Shown: positions 36,750 to 46,879, counted from the stretch's first letter. The stretch: 64,000 nucleotides of DNA from Roseburia sp. 831b (GCF_001940165.2 NZ_CP135162.1:2741001-2805000); one strand, 5' to 3'. Numbers and translations are program-made. Notes: a model not told the origin generated them from the sequence alone.

Positions 36750-36890
36750 TCGTCGTTCGTCAATCATGCAAGCATGTTGACTCACTTGCACTCATTATAT
36801 CATGAACTTCGTTCATGATGCCTTCGGCTGATATATATGCGCATTCGCGCATGATATAATTCGCTTCACTCATTATATCATAATCAAGTT
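36750..36890. repeat. Cluster of short palindromic hairpins after the response regulator
   Basis: Successive inverted repeats include CATGCAAGCATG, ATCATGAACTTCGTTCATGAT, ATGCGCATTCGCGCAT and GATATAATTCGC...ATTATATC, linked by repeated ATATAAT-like pieces. The first hairpin on the minus strand overlaps the response regulator stop. Confidence 0.65.
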
Positions 36891-37511
36891 ATTTCGAATT
36901 GCAAATACCGCTGCCTGTGTACGGTCTGTTACTTCAATCTTTTTAAAGATATTAGAAACATGATTTTTCACAGTACGCTCACTGATACCTAACTCTTCTG
37001 CAATTTCTTTATTGTAATTTCCTGTGGCAAGAAGTTTTAATACTTCTAGTTCTCTTCTTGTCAGGTCTTCAATCTTATTCTTATCATTGTCACGCTGAAT
37101 CATCTTTGCATTTAAAGATGGAATCAAGCTTGGCTGAATATAATTTTCACCATCGACAACAGAAACAATTGCTTTCTTTAATTCGGATGACTCAGAGTCT
37201 TTTAGTAAATATCCATTGATACCAATCTCAACTGCTTTTAACAAATAATCAATCTCATTATGAACGGTTAATACCAAAACTTTCGTCTTGATTTTCTTTT
37301 CTTTTAATTTTGCAAGAACTTCAAGTCCATTCATTCTTGGCATATTGATGTCTAATAATAAAACATCCGGTTTTGCAGTTCCAATTTTTTCAAGGCACTC
37401 AACACCATCACTTGCCTCTTCTACTACTCTCATGTTACCATCTAATTCTAGTAATTGTTTTAATCCTTCTCGAATCATAGAATGATCATCGACGATCATA
37501 ATATTAATCAT
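36873..37511 (-). CDS. NarL/LuxR-family response regulator (DegU-like)
   Basis: 212 residues. Receiver domain (1-120) with the acidic pair VDDH, the phosphorylated Asp in VLLLDINMPRMNG, Thr in VLVLTVHNE and Lys in YLLKDSE. The C-terminal LuxR-type helix-turn-helix (about 148-205) has LTRRELEVLKLLATGNYNKE and ERTVKNHVSNIFKKI. A DNA-binding regulator controlled by the adjacent kinase, whose gene overlaps it by eight bases; the pair resembles DegS-DegU. Targets are unknown. Confidence 0.93.
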   Translation of the reverse strand: MINIMIVDDHSMIREGLKQLLELDGNMRVVEEASDGVECLEKIGTAKPDVLLLDINMPRMNGLEVLAKLKEKKIKTKVLVLTVHNEIDYLLKAVEIGINGYLLKDSESSELKKAIVSVVDGENYIQPSLIPSLNAKMIQRDNDKNKIEDLTRRELEVLKLLATGNYNKEIAEELGISERTVKNHVSNIFKKIEVTDRTQAAVFAIRNNLIMI

Positions 37512-38535
37512 ACACTCTTTCCTCCTTATTCTTCACAGGTATCTTTGCGATAATTATTGTTCCTTCCCCTCTGTGTGAAACAATATCAATTGTTCCCGAC
37601 AATAAATACACTCTTTCCTTCATCATAGATAATCCAAAACCGGAATGATCCTCTCTTGATGTTTTCGGCAATTCTTCTAATTCGAATCCACATCCATTAT
37701 CCTGAATCTGAATTGTAATGGTATCCAGATCATAAATAAGTTTCACGTGAATCAAATCGGCTTTTCCATGACGAATTGCATTGTTACATCCTTCCTGAAT
37801 CACTCGTAGAATTGTAATTTCTACGACAGGTGATACTGCAAACATATTTCCTTCTATTGTAAATGAAATATTTACAGAAAAATTGTGTTCTAATTTCTGA
37901 AGCCAATCCTGAATTGTAACATCAAGCCCAATATCATCAAATGACATCGGCCGTAAATCATAAATCATCTCTCTGGTAGAGTTAATAATCTCTCGCAGAG
38001 AACGATTTAAATTCACAAGTTCTAATCTACAACGAATCGGATCCGTATCGACCAACTTTGAACAAAGTTCTGATTTGTGAACAAGACTGGTAAGATTCTG
38101 AACTGTAGAATCGTGCAACTCTCTTGAAATTCGTTGCCTCTCATTTTCCTGTGTCTCAAGGAGTTTCAATCGGAACTCTGAATCTAACTGATCCTTGTTT
38201 TCACTGCCAGTCTTTCCCCTATTTATCACACAGGCAATTACTTCCTTTATCTGCTCTATTCTTTCTCGTTCTGAATTTTCTTTTTCCTTTATCTGCTCTA
38301 GCTCTTTTATAATGAGTTTCTGTTCTTCTTTTAATTCATCAATTTTTTTCTTATTCTTTGAATTCACATCCCTTGGAGTAAACGACTGATAACATTCATC
38401 TGTATTCTCATCCAAAAGTCTGATAAACTCAATATTCTCTTTCTGTTGAATTTCAATCTCTTTTCTTTTCAAAACAGTAGCTTCATACTCTGTTTCAAAT
38501 TCAACTAGAAGATTTTCTAAAAATTCTTTTACCAT
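37504..38535 (-). CDS. Cytosolic sensor histidine kinase (DegS-like)
   Basis: About 343 residues. No membrane segment. A long coiled coil (about 5-130) precedes the HisKA_3 motif ERQRISRELHDSTVQN with the phosphorylated His, then the ATPase domain with N box EGCNNAIRHG, G1 DNGCGF and G2 GFGLSMMKER. This is the layout of DegS. The signal is unknown. I place the start at the ATG at 38535 (VKEFLENLL follows) with GGTGA upstream; the frame extends to 38562. The stop overlaps the response regulator start. Confidence 0.9.
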   Translation of the reverse strand: MVKEFLENLLVEFETEYEATVLKRKEIEIQQKENIEFIRLLDENTDECYQSFTPRDVNSKNKKKIDELKEEQKLIIKELEQIKEKENSERERIEQIKEVIACVINRGKTGSENKDQLDSEFRLKLLETQENERQRISRELHDSTVQNLTSLVHKSELCSKLVDTDPIRCRLELVNLNRSLREIINSTREMIYDLRPMSFDDIGLDVTIQDWLQKLEHNFSVNISFTIEGNMFAVSPVVEITILRVIQEGCNNAIRHGKADLIHVKLIYDLDTITIQIQDNGCGFELEELPKTSREDHSGFGLSMMKERVYLLSGTIDIVSHRGEGTIIIAKIPVKNKEERVYD

Positions 38536-38643
38536 GCTTTCACCACGAACATATGTTTGCATTATAATTTATAAAAGTACGAGTATATTGTATAACATTT
38601 CGCAAATTCTGAAAAGGGATTTATTTCCAAATATAAAATTAAT

Positions 38644-38672
38644 TTGTATAAAATCATAAAAACGTCTATAAT
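38644..38672 (+). promoter_or_regulatory. Promoter of the alpha/beta hydrolase gene
   Basis: TTGTAT (38644-38649), 17-base spacer, TATAAT (38667-38672); start expected near 38679. Confidence 0.7.
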
Positions 38673-38712
38673 AAAGTTAGAAACTAATATATTTTTAGAT
38701 AGGAGGCCAACT

Positions 38713-39663
38713 ATGAAGAAGAATATCAAACATTTTCTTTTTTTGACCGCTCTCTCTGCTGGTGCTCTCCATGTTACCAATCGATTTATCGATATGAGAG
38801 CCTGCATGAAAAATTTGCTTTCAACAGACAGTGGTGATTTTTATAAATGGAAAAATGGTGACATCTATTATTCCAAATCTGGTTCCGGAAGTCCAATTCT
38901 TCTGGTTCATGATTTAAACCCGGCAAGCTCCTCTTATGAATGGTGCAAGCTCATCAAAAAACTTGAGAAAAAGCACACTGTATACACAATAGATTTGTTA
39001 GGATGCGGTCGTTCTGAGAAACCATATCTGACTTACACAAATTATCTATATGTGCAGTTATTATTAGACTTTATCAAAAATGTAATAAAAGAAAAAACAA
39101 CTGTAGTTGCAACAGGTTCTTCTGTACCTTTTACCATTATGGCTGCTAATATGGAATCCGAACAGTTTGAAAAGTTAATTTTCATCAACCCACAGTCCTT
39201 GCAGGCCTGCGACAGAACTCCTGAACGGATGACACGAATTCAAAAACGTCTGCTGGAGCTTCCGATTATTGGAACTTTTGCATACAATATGATGATGTCT
39301 CATTGTACGATTGATGAAAATTTCCGTAACACTTATTTTGCAAGACCTCAGCTAATCTCCTCCAAATTAGAAGATTTATATTTTGAGTCTGCACACGCAA
39401 ATCAGAGTCATGGAAAATATTTACTGGCAAGCATCCTTGGAAATTATACTACGATTTCCATCAAGCATGTTCTCTCAAAACTTGACGTACCGGTTATGCT
39501 CATTGGCGGAAGAAATTGTAAAGACTCTGCTTCTATCTTAGAATCCTATGTTCACTACAATTCTTCATTTGAGACTGTGACATTATCCAATTGCAAAATG
39601 CTGCCTCAATTAGAAACTCCAGACCGCATTTTAACCATTTTAGATGGCTTTTTGAATGAATAA
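38713..39663 (+). CDS. Alpha/beta hydrolase family protein
   Basis: 316 residues. A short basic then hydrophobic N-terminus (KKNIKHFLFLTALSAGALHV) may be a membrane anchor or uncleaved signal. The hydrolase core has ILLVHDLNPASSSYEW (oxyanion region), YTIDLLGCGRSEKP and, where the nucleophile elbow GxSxG is expected, VVATGSSVPFTI. The C-terminal part has VPVMLIGGRNCKDSA. Substrate unknown. AGGAGG six bases before ATG 38713 decides the start over the longer frame. It is the only plus-strand gene in this area. Confidence 0.87.
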   Translation: MKKNIKHFLFLTALSAGALHVTNRFIDMRACMKNLLSTDSGDFYKWKNGDIYYSKSGSGSPILLVHDLNPASSSYEWCKLIKKLEKKHTVYTIDLLGCGRSEKPYLTYTNYLYVQLLLDFIKNVIKEKTTVVATGSSVPFTIMAANMESEQFEKLIFINPQSLQACDRTPERMTRIQKRLLELPIIGTFAYNMMMSHCTIDENFRNTYFARPQLISSKLEDLYFESAHANQSHGKYLLASILGNYTTISIKHVLSKLDVPVMLIGGRNCKDSASILESYVHYNSSFETVTLSNCKMLPQLETPDRILTILDGFLNE

Positions 39664-39740
39664 TCTCTCATAGGTACTTGGTAACATCTGCTTATGTTGA
39701 CTTGTAAGTGATTTTTCATAAAAGGAAAATCCTGTAAAAC

Positions 39741-39788
39741 AAAAAGGAATTGTAACCGCATTCTGTTGTGCGTTACAATTCCTTTTTT
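39741..39788. terminator. Bidirectional terminator between hydrolase gene and rsmG
   Basis: Stem AAAAAGGAATTGTAAC / GTTACAATTCCTTTTT with a loop of about 15 bases; T-run on each strand. Confidence 0.88.
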
Positions 39789-39789
39789 A

Positions 39790-40506
39790 TTATCCAAGCG
39801 GCTGCTTGCTTGGCGTTCCTGCTTTTCTTGGATATGCCTTTGGTGTTCCTTTGGTTTTCTCAATGATGACAAAAGAACGCTTCTGCTCATATAAGTCAAA
39901 CTTAAACACTTCCTTCGTCTTTCCACCCAAAAGAAAAATCGCATGTTTTGCATTTAACACTTCTTCGTCAATTTCACCTGACTTATAGGAAATGAAATTT
40001 CCACCAATTTTTACAAATGGCATACAATATTCACTTAACGTGGAAAGATTTGCAACTGCGCGCGAAACACAAAGGTCAAATCCTTCCCGATACTCTTTGT
40101 TTCTTGCTAACTCTTCTGCTCTCGCATGCACCGCTGTGATTTTCTTTAAATCCAACTCCTCAATAACATCCTGTAAAAAATTGATTCGTTTATTCAAGGA
40201 ATCTGCTAATACAATCTCAAGTTCCGGAAAAGCAATTTTTAACGGGATTCCCGGAAAACCTGCGCCGCTTCCAAGATCAAGAATGCGAATCTCTTTCGAC
40301 AAATCACACACTTTTACCAGCGATAAGCTATCCAGAAAATGTTTTTCCACCACTTCCTCAAACTCTGTGATTGCGGTTAGATTCATCACCTTGTTTGTCT
40401 CAACTAACTTTTCATAATAGGTTAAAAACTGTTGTACCTGCTCATCTGATAGCTCAATCTGAAGGTCCTTTAACCCTTTTTCAAATTTATCTAATTGATA
40501 TGCCAT
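39790..40506 (-). CDS. rsmG: 16S rRNA (guanine527-N7)-methyltransferase
   Basis: 238 residues. Class I methyltransferase with the GidB signature: NLTAITEFEEVVEKHFLDSL, ILDLGSGAGFPGIPLKI (SAM site) and CVSRAVANLSTLSEYC. RsmG makes m7G527 in 16S rRNA. The basic C-terminal tail (KGTPKAYPRKAGTPSKQPL) is the family ending. It follows mnmG by nine bases, the classical gidA-gidB pair. Confidence 0.96.
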   Translation of the reverse strand: MAYQLDKFEKGLKDLQIELSDEQVQQFLTYYEKLVETNKVMNLTAITEFEEVVEKHFLDSLSLVKVCDLSKEIRILDLGSGAGFPGIPLKIAFPELEIVLADSLNKRINFLQDVIEELDLKKITAVHARAEELARNKEYREGFDLCVSRAVANLSTLSEYCMPFVKIGGNFISYKSGEIDEEVLNAKHAIFLLGGKTKEVFKFDLYEQKRSFVIIEKTKGTPKAYPRKAGTPSKQPLG

Positions 40507-40515
40507 GCATAACTC

Positions 40516-42435
40516 CTATTCTTTGCTTTTTTCTCCGTGATATTTCATCTGCTCCAAATGAACCAGCAAGACTGAAATATCTGCCGGAGAGACACCTGAG
40601 ATTCGTGATGCCTGACCAATGTTAAGTGGCTTATAAAGCTTTAACTTCTGTTTTGCCTCAATTCTTAAGCTGTTAACTTCATCATAATCTAAATCTACAG
40701 GAATCAACTTTTTCTCTAACTTCTTAAAGTGCTCTACCTGCTTAATCTGTCTTGTGATATATCCTTCATACTTTAAGTTGATGTTGACCTGTTCGATGAC
40801 ATCATCTGGAAGCTGTGGTCTTTCTTTGTCAAGTGGCGCTAAAACTTCATAATTTAATTCCGGTCTGCGAATCAATTCTGCCAGTGTTGTTCCGGTATTT
40901 AGTGGAATACTGTTTAAACTTTCCAACACAGCCTGAACCTCTTTGTTTGCACCAAGTGTCACATGGGAAACACGTTCAATCTCTTCTTTGATTAACTCTT
41001 CTTTTTTACATACCCAGTCATAACGCTCTTTGGAAATCAGGCCAATCTCGTAACCTTTCTTGGAAAGACGAAGGTCTGCGTTATCCTGTCTGAGCAGTAA
41101 ACGATATTCTGCTCTTGAGGTCATCATACGATATGGTTCATGATTTTCTTTTGTCACAAGATCATCAATTAAGACTCCGATGTATGCCTCAGAACGGTCT
41201 AACACAATTGGCTCTCTTCCTAGTGTGGTAAGTGCTGCATTGATTCCGGCAATAAGTCCCTGACAGGCTGCCTCCTCGTATCCGCTGCTTCCGTTAAACT
41301 GTCCGCCAGAGAAAAGTCCTTTTATTTTCTTAAACTCTAACGTTGGATACAACTGGTTTGGATTGATACAGTCATATTCAATCGCATATGCATTTCGAAC
41401 AATCTTGACATGCTCTAAACCTGGAAGGGTTCGGTACATTTTCTGCTGTACATCCTCCGGCAAAGAAGACGACATACCACCGACATACATCTCATTGGTA
41501 TTTAATCCTTCCGGCTCAATGAAAATCTGATGACGGTCTTTATCTGCAAATTTTACAACTTTATCCTCGATGGAAGGACAATAACGTGGACCTGTTCCCT
41601 CAATAATTCCAGCATAAATTGGAGAACGATCCAGGTTGTTTCGAATAATCTCATGTGTCGTCTCGTTGGTGTAAGTCAGCCAACAGGAAATCTGGTCAAT
41701 CTGAACGTCCTTCGGATCTGTCGTAAAAGAAAATGGAACCACTTTTTCATCCCCAAACTGCTCCTGCATCTTCGAAAAATCAAGAGAACGCTTGTCAACT
41801 CTTGCCGGGGTACCGGTCTTGAAGCGGAACATCTCTACACCATGAGCCTTTAAGGAGTCTGTCAGGTGGGTTGCTGCCTGCAAACCGTTTGGACCTGTGT
41901 AAGTAATCATCTCTCCCGTCAGACATCTTGCATTCAGATAAGTTCCGGTACAGAGTACGACTGCCTTACAGTGATAAGTTGCCCCTGAAAAAGTTTTCAC
42001 ACCTGTAATCTTAGAATTTGTCTCATCTGTAATAATTTCGGAAACCTCTGCCTGACGAATTGTAAGGTGATCGGTGTTCTGAAGTGTCTTTCTCATCTCC
42101 ATGCTGTAATTCTGCTTGTCCGCCTGGGCGCGAAGAGAATGAACCGCTGGACCTTTGGATTTATTCAACATCTTAGACTGAATAAAAGTCTTATCAATGT
42201 TAATTCCCATCTGTCCGCCAAGCGCGTCAATTTCCCTTACCAGATGGCCTTTCGAACTTCCACCAATATTTGGATTACAAGGCATCATGGCAATACTATC
42301 GACACTGACCGTAAAAATAACGGTTTCCAATCCAAGTCTCGCGCAGGCTAATGCAGCTTCACATCCAGCGTGACCTGCACCTACAACTACAACATCATAA
42401 TTTTCTTCTAACGTATTTCTATTTTCCGTAGACAT
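40516..42435 (-). CDS. mnmG: tRNA uridine 5-carboxymethylaminomethyl modification enzyme MnmG
   Basis: 639 residues. FAD-binding [17 protein letters not shown] at the N-terminus, the conserved [38 protein letters not shown] region with a redox Cys, and the C-terminal helical domain ending [16 protein letters not shown]. With MnmE it modifies wobble U34. It lies between the Dabb gene and rsmG on the minus strand. Confidence 0.97.
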   Translation of the reverse strand: MSTENRNTLEENYDVVVVGAGHAGCEAALACARLGLETVIFTVSVDSIAMMPCNPNIGGSSKGHLVREIDALGGQMGINIDKTFIQSKMLNKSKGPAVHSLRAQADKQNYSMEMRKTLQNTDHLTIRQAEVSEIITDETNSKITGVKTFSGATYHCKAVVLCTGTYLNARCLTGEMITYTGPNGLQAATHLTDSLKAHGVEMFRFKTGTPARVDKRSLDFSKMQEQFGDEKVVPFSFTTDPKDVQIDQISCWLTYTNETTHEIIRNNLDRSPIYAGIIEGTGPRYCPSIEDKVVKFADKDRHQIFIEPEGLNTNEMYVGGMSSSLPEDVQQKMYRTLPGLEHVKIVRNAYAIEYDCINPNQLYPTLEFKKIKGLFSGGQFNGSSGYEEAACQGLIAGINAALTTLGREPIVLDRSEAYIGVLIDDLVTKENHEPYRMMTSRAEYRLLLRQDNADLRLSKKGYEIGLISKERYDWVCKKEELIKEEIERVSHVTLGANKEVQAVLESLNSIPLNTGTTLAELIRRPELNYEVLAPLDKERPQLPDDVIEQVNINLKYEGYITRQIKQVEHFKKLEKKLIPVDLDYDEVNSLRIEAKQKLKLYKPLNIGQASRISGVSPADISVLLVHLEQMKYHGEKSKE

Positions 42436-42466
42436 TTCTATGTTCTTCCTTCTTACTCTCTATTCC

Positions 42467-42757
42467 TTAAAACTCGTAATCAATACAAGCTCTGTTCTCT
42501 CTTACTGATGTAATAAATTTTCCAAATGCAAGGTGATTTGGATGTTTCTGATATTCATTTAAATCATCAATGGATTCAAAATCAAAAATAAGAGAAAGGT
42601 CATAATTATTCTGAGGTGCCTTGCTGCTATTGGTTACAACTTCGAATTTCTTAATATATGGAATCTCTTTTAAAGACTGTGCTCTTTCTAATGCTTCTTT
42701 TAAGTTTTTCTCTTTTTCTTCTTCTTTTAACTGAAACATACAAATATGACGAACCAT
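42467..42757 (-). CDS. Dabb family stress-responsive alpha/beta-barrel protein
   Basis: 96 residues. MVRHICMFQLKEEEKEKN and a C-terminal stretch NEYQKHPNHLAFGKFITSV follow the dimeric alpha/beta-barrel (Dabb) pattern, including the conserved His. Catalytic role unknown. AGGAGG lies ahead of the ATG. It separates mnmE from mnmG, an insertion relative to the usual adjacent pair. Confidence 0.9.
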   Translation of the reverse strand: MVRHICMFQLKEEEKEKNLKEALERAQSLKEIPYIKKFEVVTNSSKAPQNNYDLSLIFDFESIDDLNEYQKHPNHLAFGKFITSVRENRACIDYEF

Positions 42758-42837
42758 TTTTCTTCCTCCTGAATTCTGTTTCTTATTTCACTTTCTAATA
42801 TTTCTTTCAGATACACTATTTTTGACTTGGAAAATCT

Positions 42838-44214
42838 TTATTTTCCCATGCAGAATTTACTGAAAATCTCCTGCGCAAGGTCGTCTTCAATCGATTCTCC
42901 AATGATATTTCCCAACTCTTCATACGCATTCATTAGGTCAATCGAATAAAAATCTTCCGGCATCCCGTCCTCAATACTGCGCACTACTAAATTTAAACTA
43001 TTCCTAGCTTCCTGTAAAGATGTTTTGTGACGAATATTTGTGATATACACTTCATCGTTAAATGTAACCTGACCGGAAAAAAACAGTCTCTTGATTTCCT
43101 CTTCCAAAAGTTCTAAACCGGTCTGCTCTTTTGCTGAAATTGGAATTGGCTTTATCGCAATGTGAGACATAATCTCTTCCGCTGTTGTAACCGGATTTAA
43201 GTCTGATTTATTTAAAAGAATGATTGCATTTCGTTCTTTCAATAGTTCCATAATCTCAAAATCGTTCTCATCCAGTTTTGTCGAGGAATCAACTACATAT
43301 ATAATTAAATCTGCGTCTTCCAGGTATTTTTTTGCTTTGTCGACCCCAATTTTTTCTACGACATCATCCGTATCACGGATTCCCGCTGTATCAATGATAT
43401 TTAAGATAATACCATTTAGATTAATCTGCTCTTCTAAGACATCACGTGTGGTTCCGGCAATGTCCGTTACAATCGCGCGTTCCTCTCCTACTAACGTATT
43501 CAAAAGAGAAGACTTTCCAGCGTTTGGTTTTCCAACAATTACGGTCGAAATTCCTTCTTTTAACATTCTTCCGTTATCACTGGTCGCCAACAGCTTTTCG
43601 ATTGCTGCCTTATTTTTTTCTACGATTTCTTCTAATTGCTCGGCATAACCATCCAGACTGATGTGTTCCGGATCATCTAACGCAGATTCAATATAAGCGA
43701 TTTCATGCAAAAGCTCTGCACGAATCTCTTTGATTTTTTCCGATACTTTTCCAGACAACTGCTTCATGGAGCTTTTTAATGCAAACTCGTTTTTTGCATT
43801 GATAATATCAATGACGGATTCCGCCTGCGCCAAATCGATTCTTCCATTTAAAAAAGCACGTTTTGTAAACTCTCCCGGTTCCGCCGGTCTTGCACCATAT
43901 TTTAAAACAGTCTCTAAAATTTTCTTCATGACATAAACACCGCCATGACAGTCAATCTCAACGGTATCTTCCCTGGTGTAACTCTTTGGTCCCTTCATGA
44001 TAAGTAACATCACTTCATCTATCACTTCATCCCCATCACAGATAAACCCATAATGGAGCGTATGCGTTTCCATTTCCGTCACTTTTTTTTTGCTTTTTGC
44101 TTTAAAAATCTGATCCGTAATTGTCAAAGCATCATCACCGCTGATTCGGATGATTCCAATACCGGCACTTGTCATCGCCGTCGCAATTGCTGCAATCGTA
44201 TCTGTTTTTTTCAT
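42838..44214 (-). CDS. mnmE: tRNA modification GTPase MnmE
   Basis: 458 residues. N-terminal tetrahydrofolate-binding domain (GIGIIRISGDDAL, PKSYTREDTVEIDCHGG), helical domain, and a GTPase insert with GKPNAGKSSLLN (G1), DTAGIRDT (G3) and NKSD (G4). The last residues CMGK are the catalytic CxGK motif. It partners with MnmG. The jag terminator lies just upstream, so it has its own promoter. Confidence 0.97.
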   Translation of the reverse strand: MKKTDTIAAIATAMTSAGIGIIRISGDDALTITDQIFKAKSKKKVTEMETHTLHYGFICDGDEVIDEVMLLIMKGPKSYTREDTVEIDCHGGVYVMKKILETVLKYGARPAEPGEFTKRAFLNGRIDLAQAESVIDIINAKNEFALKSSMKQLSGKVSEKIKEIRAELLHEIAYIESALDDPEHISLDGYAEQLEEIVEKNKAAIEKLLATSDNGRMLKEGISTVIVGKPNAGKSSLLNTLVGEERAIVTDIAGTTRDVLEEQINLNGIILNIIDTAGIRDTDDVVEKIGVDKAKKYLEDADLIIYVVDSSTKLDENDFEIMELLKERNAIILLNKSDLNPVTTAEEIMSHIAIKPIPISAKEQTGLELLEEEIKRLFFSGQVTFNDEVYITNIRHKTSLQEARNSLNLVVRSIEDGMPEDFYSIDLMNAYEELGNIIGESIEDDLAQEIFSKFCMGK

Positions 44215-44258
44215 TTCAATCCTCGTTCTATTGAAAAATTTTTATAGTTCCTCATTCA

Positions 44259-44290
44259 CAAAAATGGGCATCCTAAAAAGGATACCCATC
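44259..44290 (-). terminator. Terminator after jag
   Basis: Minus strand ATGGGTATCC / GGATGCCCAT (one G-T pair) with a short T/A loop, followed by TTTTTG. Confidence 0.85.
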
Positions 44291-44311
44291 GATTGTTTCC
44301 TGTCCGTAGTC

Positions 44312-44935
44312 TTATCTTTTTAAGGTAACAACTACATGTCTGTATGGTTCTTCACCTTCGCTATGTGTTGTAACATAACGATCATTCTGTAATGCAGAAT
44401 GAATGACTCTTCTTTCAAAAGGATTCATTGGCTCTAAAGAAACCGGTCTCTTTGTTCTCTTAACCTTATATGCGATATTTCTTGCAAGGTTCTCTAAAGT
44501 CTCTCTTCTTCTCTTACGATAATCTTCTGTATCAAGTTTGATTTTTACATAACTATCGGACTGTTTATTTACCGCAAGATTTGTGAGGTACTGTAAGGAA
44601 TCTAAGGTCTGTCCTCTTTTTCCAATCAAAACACCCATGTCTTTTCCCTTTAATTCAACATTGATGTTTTTCTCATCATCCTCTTTGGTAACCAGAATCT
44701 CAACTTCCATACCCATTGCGTCGAATACCTGATTTAAGAAATCTTTGATGCTATCTTCAATGGTAAATTTCTTACGAACTTTGATAATCGCATCTCTTCT
44801 TGCGATTCCAAGAAATCCAGTGCTTCCTTTTTCAATTACTTCATATTCAATCTGATCACTTGTGGTGCCTAATTTTACTAATGCCTCTGTAATTGCATCG
44901 TCCACTGTTTTACCTGTAACTTCGATAAATTCCAT
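44312..44935 (-). CDS. jag: RNA-binding cell elongation regulator Jag/EloR (KhpB)
   Basis: About 207 residues. N-terminal Jag domain (MEFIEVTGKTVDDAITEAL), a KH domain with GVLIGKRGQTLDSLQ (about 110-125) and a C-terminal R3H domain with MNPFERRVIHSALQND. It binds RNA and affects cell elongation in Gram-positive bacteria. I use ATG 44935 rather than the GTG at 44956 because the family begins here. It follows yidC, as in most Firmicutes. Confidence 0.94.
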   Translation of the reverse strand: MEFIEVTGKTVDDAITEALVKLGTTSDQIEYEVIEKGSTGFLGIARRDAIIKVRKKFTIEDSIKDFLNQVFDAMGMEVEILVTKEDDEKNINVELKGKDMGVLIGKRGQTLDSLQYLTNLAVNKQSDSYVKIKLDTEDYRKRRRETLENLARNIAYKVKRTKRPVSLEPMNPFERRVIHSALQNDRYVTTHSEGEEPYRHVVVTLKR

Positions 44936-44988
44936 ATTAATACCATACCCTTTCACACAAATATTGTGTTTTCCCGTTAAAACCCCTG

Positions 44989-46272
44989 TTATTTGTTTTT
45001 ATTATTTCTTTCGTTGAAGTCTTTTACCATATTTGCTTTTGCAGCCATACTTCCGGCTTTTGCATTCGCTTTTGTAGCTTTTGCCTTCTCAAGCTCTAAT
45101 TCTTTCTGTGCAGAAGTAACGGTACTCTGCTTTGCAGTATTTTCAATCTTCTTTGTATTTACACGGGCTGCTTCACGAATCTGGTTCTCAGCAATTCCCA
45201 TCTTTTCACGTTTTTTCTTTGCTTTTTCCTGGTTTTTCTTAATGATTTCGTCGAGGTCAAGTTTATCAAAATGTTTGTTTAAGAAAAACTGCTGGATGCA
45301 TCGAATCACTGCACCGGCAATCCAGTAAATACCAAGACCAACTGGAACTGTGAAACACATTACCAATGAGAACAATGGCATGATGTTGTTCATCATCTTC
45401 ATCTGGGCTGCCATCTGATCATTGTCTCCAGTAGAAGCCTGTGGCATCATCTTAATGTTTAACACCTGAGATAAATAAGAAATAACAGGTACCAACAATG
45501 CTGCAATAATCATTATCCACTGATGATTTGCAAAGCTGTCTTTGATGACATACATTGGTGTATCGGAAATATTTAATACAATAAACTTATTTACACCTTC
45601 AACAACACTGTGTGTTGATGTAATTAAATCAGAAAGGTTCGGGAATACATCCTTTAAGTTGTCCCATCCTGAAGAATTCATCTTATAAAGTACATCAACA
45701 ATATAATTAGAAAGAACTGTTTTATCACTTCCGGTAAAATCAGCTCTTGTAGTTGCAAGAAGATTCATCTTCTCAACAAAGCTTGTCATGGTATTCTGAT
45801 AACCATCTGTTGCCATAATACCATTTACCAAATCTAAATAATCTGCTTTTACACTACTTACATAAGCAGGAACGTTCATAAATACACGATACAAAGCAAG
45901 CAACAATGGCATCTGAATTAACATCTGCACACAGCTTCCCATTGGAGATACTCCATACTTCTGGTAAATCAACTGTGTTTCTTCCTGCATTGCCTGCATA
46001 GAAGCCTGATCCTGTTTTCCTTTGTACTTCTTCTGTACTGCCTGCAATTCAGGATTCATCTTCTGAGATAATTTCGAAAACTTCTGCTGTTTATAGGTTA
46101 AAGGAAACAGCAAAATATAAACTACAATTGTAAATAAAATAATAGAAAGACCTACATTATGAATGCCAATTGCCCCCATCGCAGTGTAGATGCCATTCAT
46201 AATCCATCCAAGTACTTTTGCAATCGGTCCAAGTATTGCTCCGTCATATGCCGTTAATAAAATGTCTGTCAA
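44989..46272 (-). CDS. yidC: Membrane protein insertase YidC
   Basis: 427 residues, read from a TTG start with GGAGG eight bases upstream. Membrane segments near 10-30, 35-60 (GLSIILFTIVVYILLFPLT), 115-135, 250-275 and 300-335. QQKFSKLSQKMNPELQAVQKKY and YGVSPMGSCVQMLIQMPLLLALYRVF are the family signatures (given in parts). There is no lipobox, unlike SpoIIIJ of Bacillus. A basic C-terminal tail may contact the ribosome. It inserts membrane proteins such as F0 subunits. Confidence 0.95.
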   Translation of the reverse strand: MTDILLTAYDGAILGPIAKVLGWIMNGIYTAMGAIGIHNVGLSIILFTIVVYILLFPLTYKQQKFSKLSQKMNPELQAVQKKYKGKQDQASMQAMQEETQLIYQKYGVSPMGSCVQMLIQMPLLLALYRVFMNVPAYVSSVKADYLDLVNGIMATDGYQNTMTSFVEKMNLLATTRADFTGSDKTVLSNYIVDVLYKMNSSGWDNLKDVFPNLSDLITSTHSVVEGVNKFIVLNISDTPMYVIKDSFANHQWIMIIAALLVPVISYLSQVLNIKMMPQASTGDNDQMAAQMKMMNNIMPLFSLVMCFTVPVGLGIYWIAGAVIRCIQQFFLNKHFDKLDLDEIIKKNQEKAKKKREKMGIAENQIREAARVNTKKIENTAKQSTVTSAQKELELEKAKATKANAKAGSMAAKANMVKDFNERNNKNK

Positions 46273-46286
46273 CTAAAATACCTCCA

Positions 46287-46496
46287 TTATGGAACGGGAT
46301 CATATCCGCCTTTTGAAAAAGGATTACATCTTAAGATTCTCCACAGTGCCAGTGCACCACCTTTTACAGCCCCGTATTTCTCCACTGCCTGTAAACCATA
46401 AGTTGAACAGGTCGGATAATAAGGACACTTTGTTGTCTTCATAGGAGAAATATACTTTCTATAAAATTTAATCAAACCAATTAGAATTTTTTTCAA
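46287..46496 (-). CDS. yidD: Membrane protein insertion efficiency factor YidD
   Basis: 69 residues from a TTG start. Three cysteines in the conserved [23 protein letters not shown] pattern ([11 protein letters not shown]) and the ending [18 protein letters not shown] are diagnostic. It aids YidC-dependent insertion. It sits between rnpA and yidC, the standard order. Confidence 0.95.
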   Translation of the reverse strand: MKKILIGLIKFYRKYISPMKTTKCPYYPTCSTYGLQAVEKYGAVKGGALALWRILRCNPFSKGGYDPVP

Positions 46497-46516
46497 AATG
46501 ATTCCATCTTCTTTTT

Positions 46517-46861
46517 CTATCTATTCTTTGTTACATGATGAAGACCTCCAAGATGTAACAGCGCACTCTCAATTTCGTGATAGGTGCAATCTTTCGCTGT
46601 ACTTCTTGCGATGACTACGATATCTAAACCACTATTAAACATGTCTTCGTGTAGTCGGTAACTCTCCCGGATCAATCGGGTTACATGATGTCTTATAACA
46701 CTATTTCCAACTTTTTTGCTAACTGAAATACCTATTCTGTTTTTTTTCGATTCATTTTCCAATATGTACATCACGAGGTAACGATTCGCATAACTCTTCC
46801 CATTCCGGTACACATTCTGGAAATCTCTGTTTTTCTTTAATGATTCCGAATATTTTAACAT
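46517..46861 (-). CDS. rnpA: Ribonuclease P protein component
   Basis: 114 residues, very basic. [20 protein letters not shown] and the RNR-like motif [21 protein letters not shown] are the family signature. It binds the RNase P RNA and helps cut the 5' leader from tRNAs. It follows rpmH after a small hairpin. Confidence 0.95.
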   Translation of the reverse strand: MLKYSESLKKNRDFQNVYRNGKSYANRYLVMYILENESKKNRIGISVSKKVGNSVIRHHVTRLIRESYRLHEDMFNSGLDIVVIARSTAKDCTYHEIESALLHLGGLHHVTKNR

Positions 46862-46879
46862 ATCATCTCTTTCAATAAA

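Larger units (their letters stand above)
36149..36872. other. Intergenic region with inverted repeats and parS site 3
   Basis: About 720 bases between the IS66 element and the response regulator. It holds a long-range inverted repeat (36515-36643), parS site 3 (36674-36691) and a series of hairpins (36750-36890). A 90-codon minus-strand frame at 36387-36659 overlaps the inverted repeat and lacks a ribosome site; I do not call it. Confidence 0.6.

Noticed and set aside
37739-37754. Fourth parS site inside the histidine kinase gene
   Set aside because: AGTTTCACGTGAATCA has two mismatches to the 16-base palindrome and lies in coding sequence; ParB binding is doubtful.
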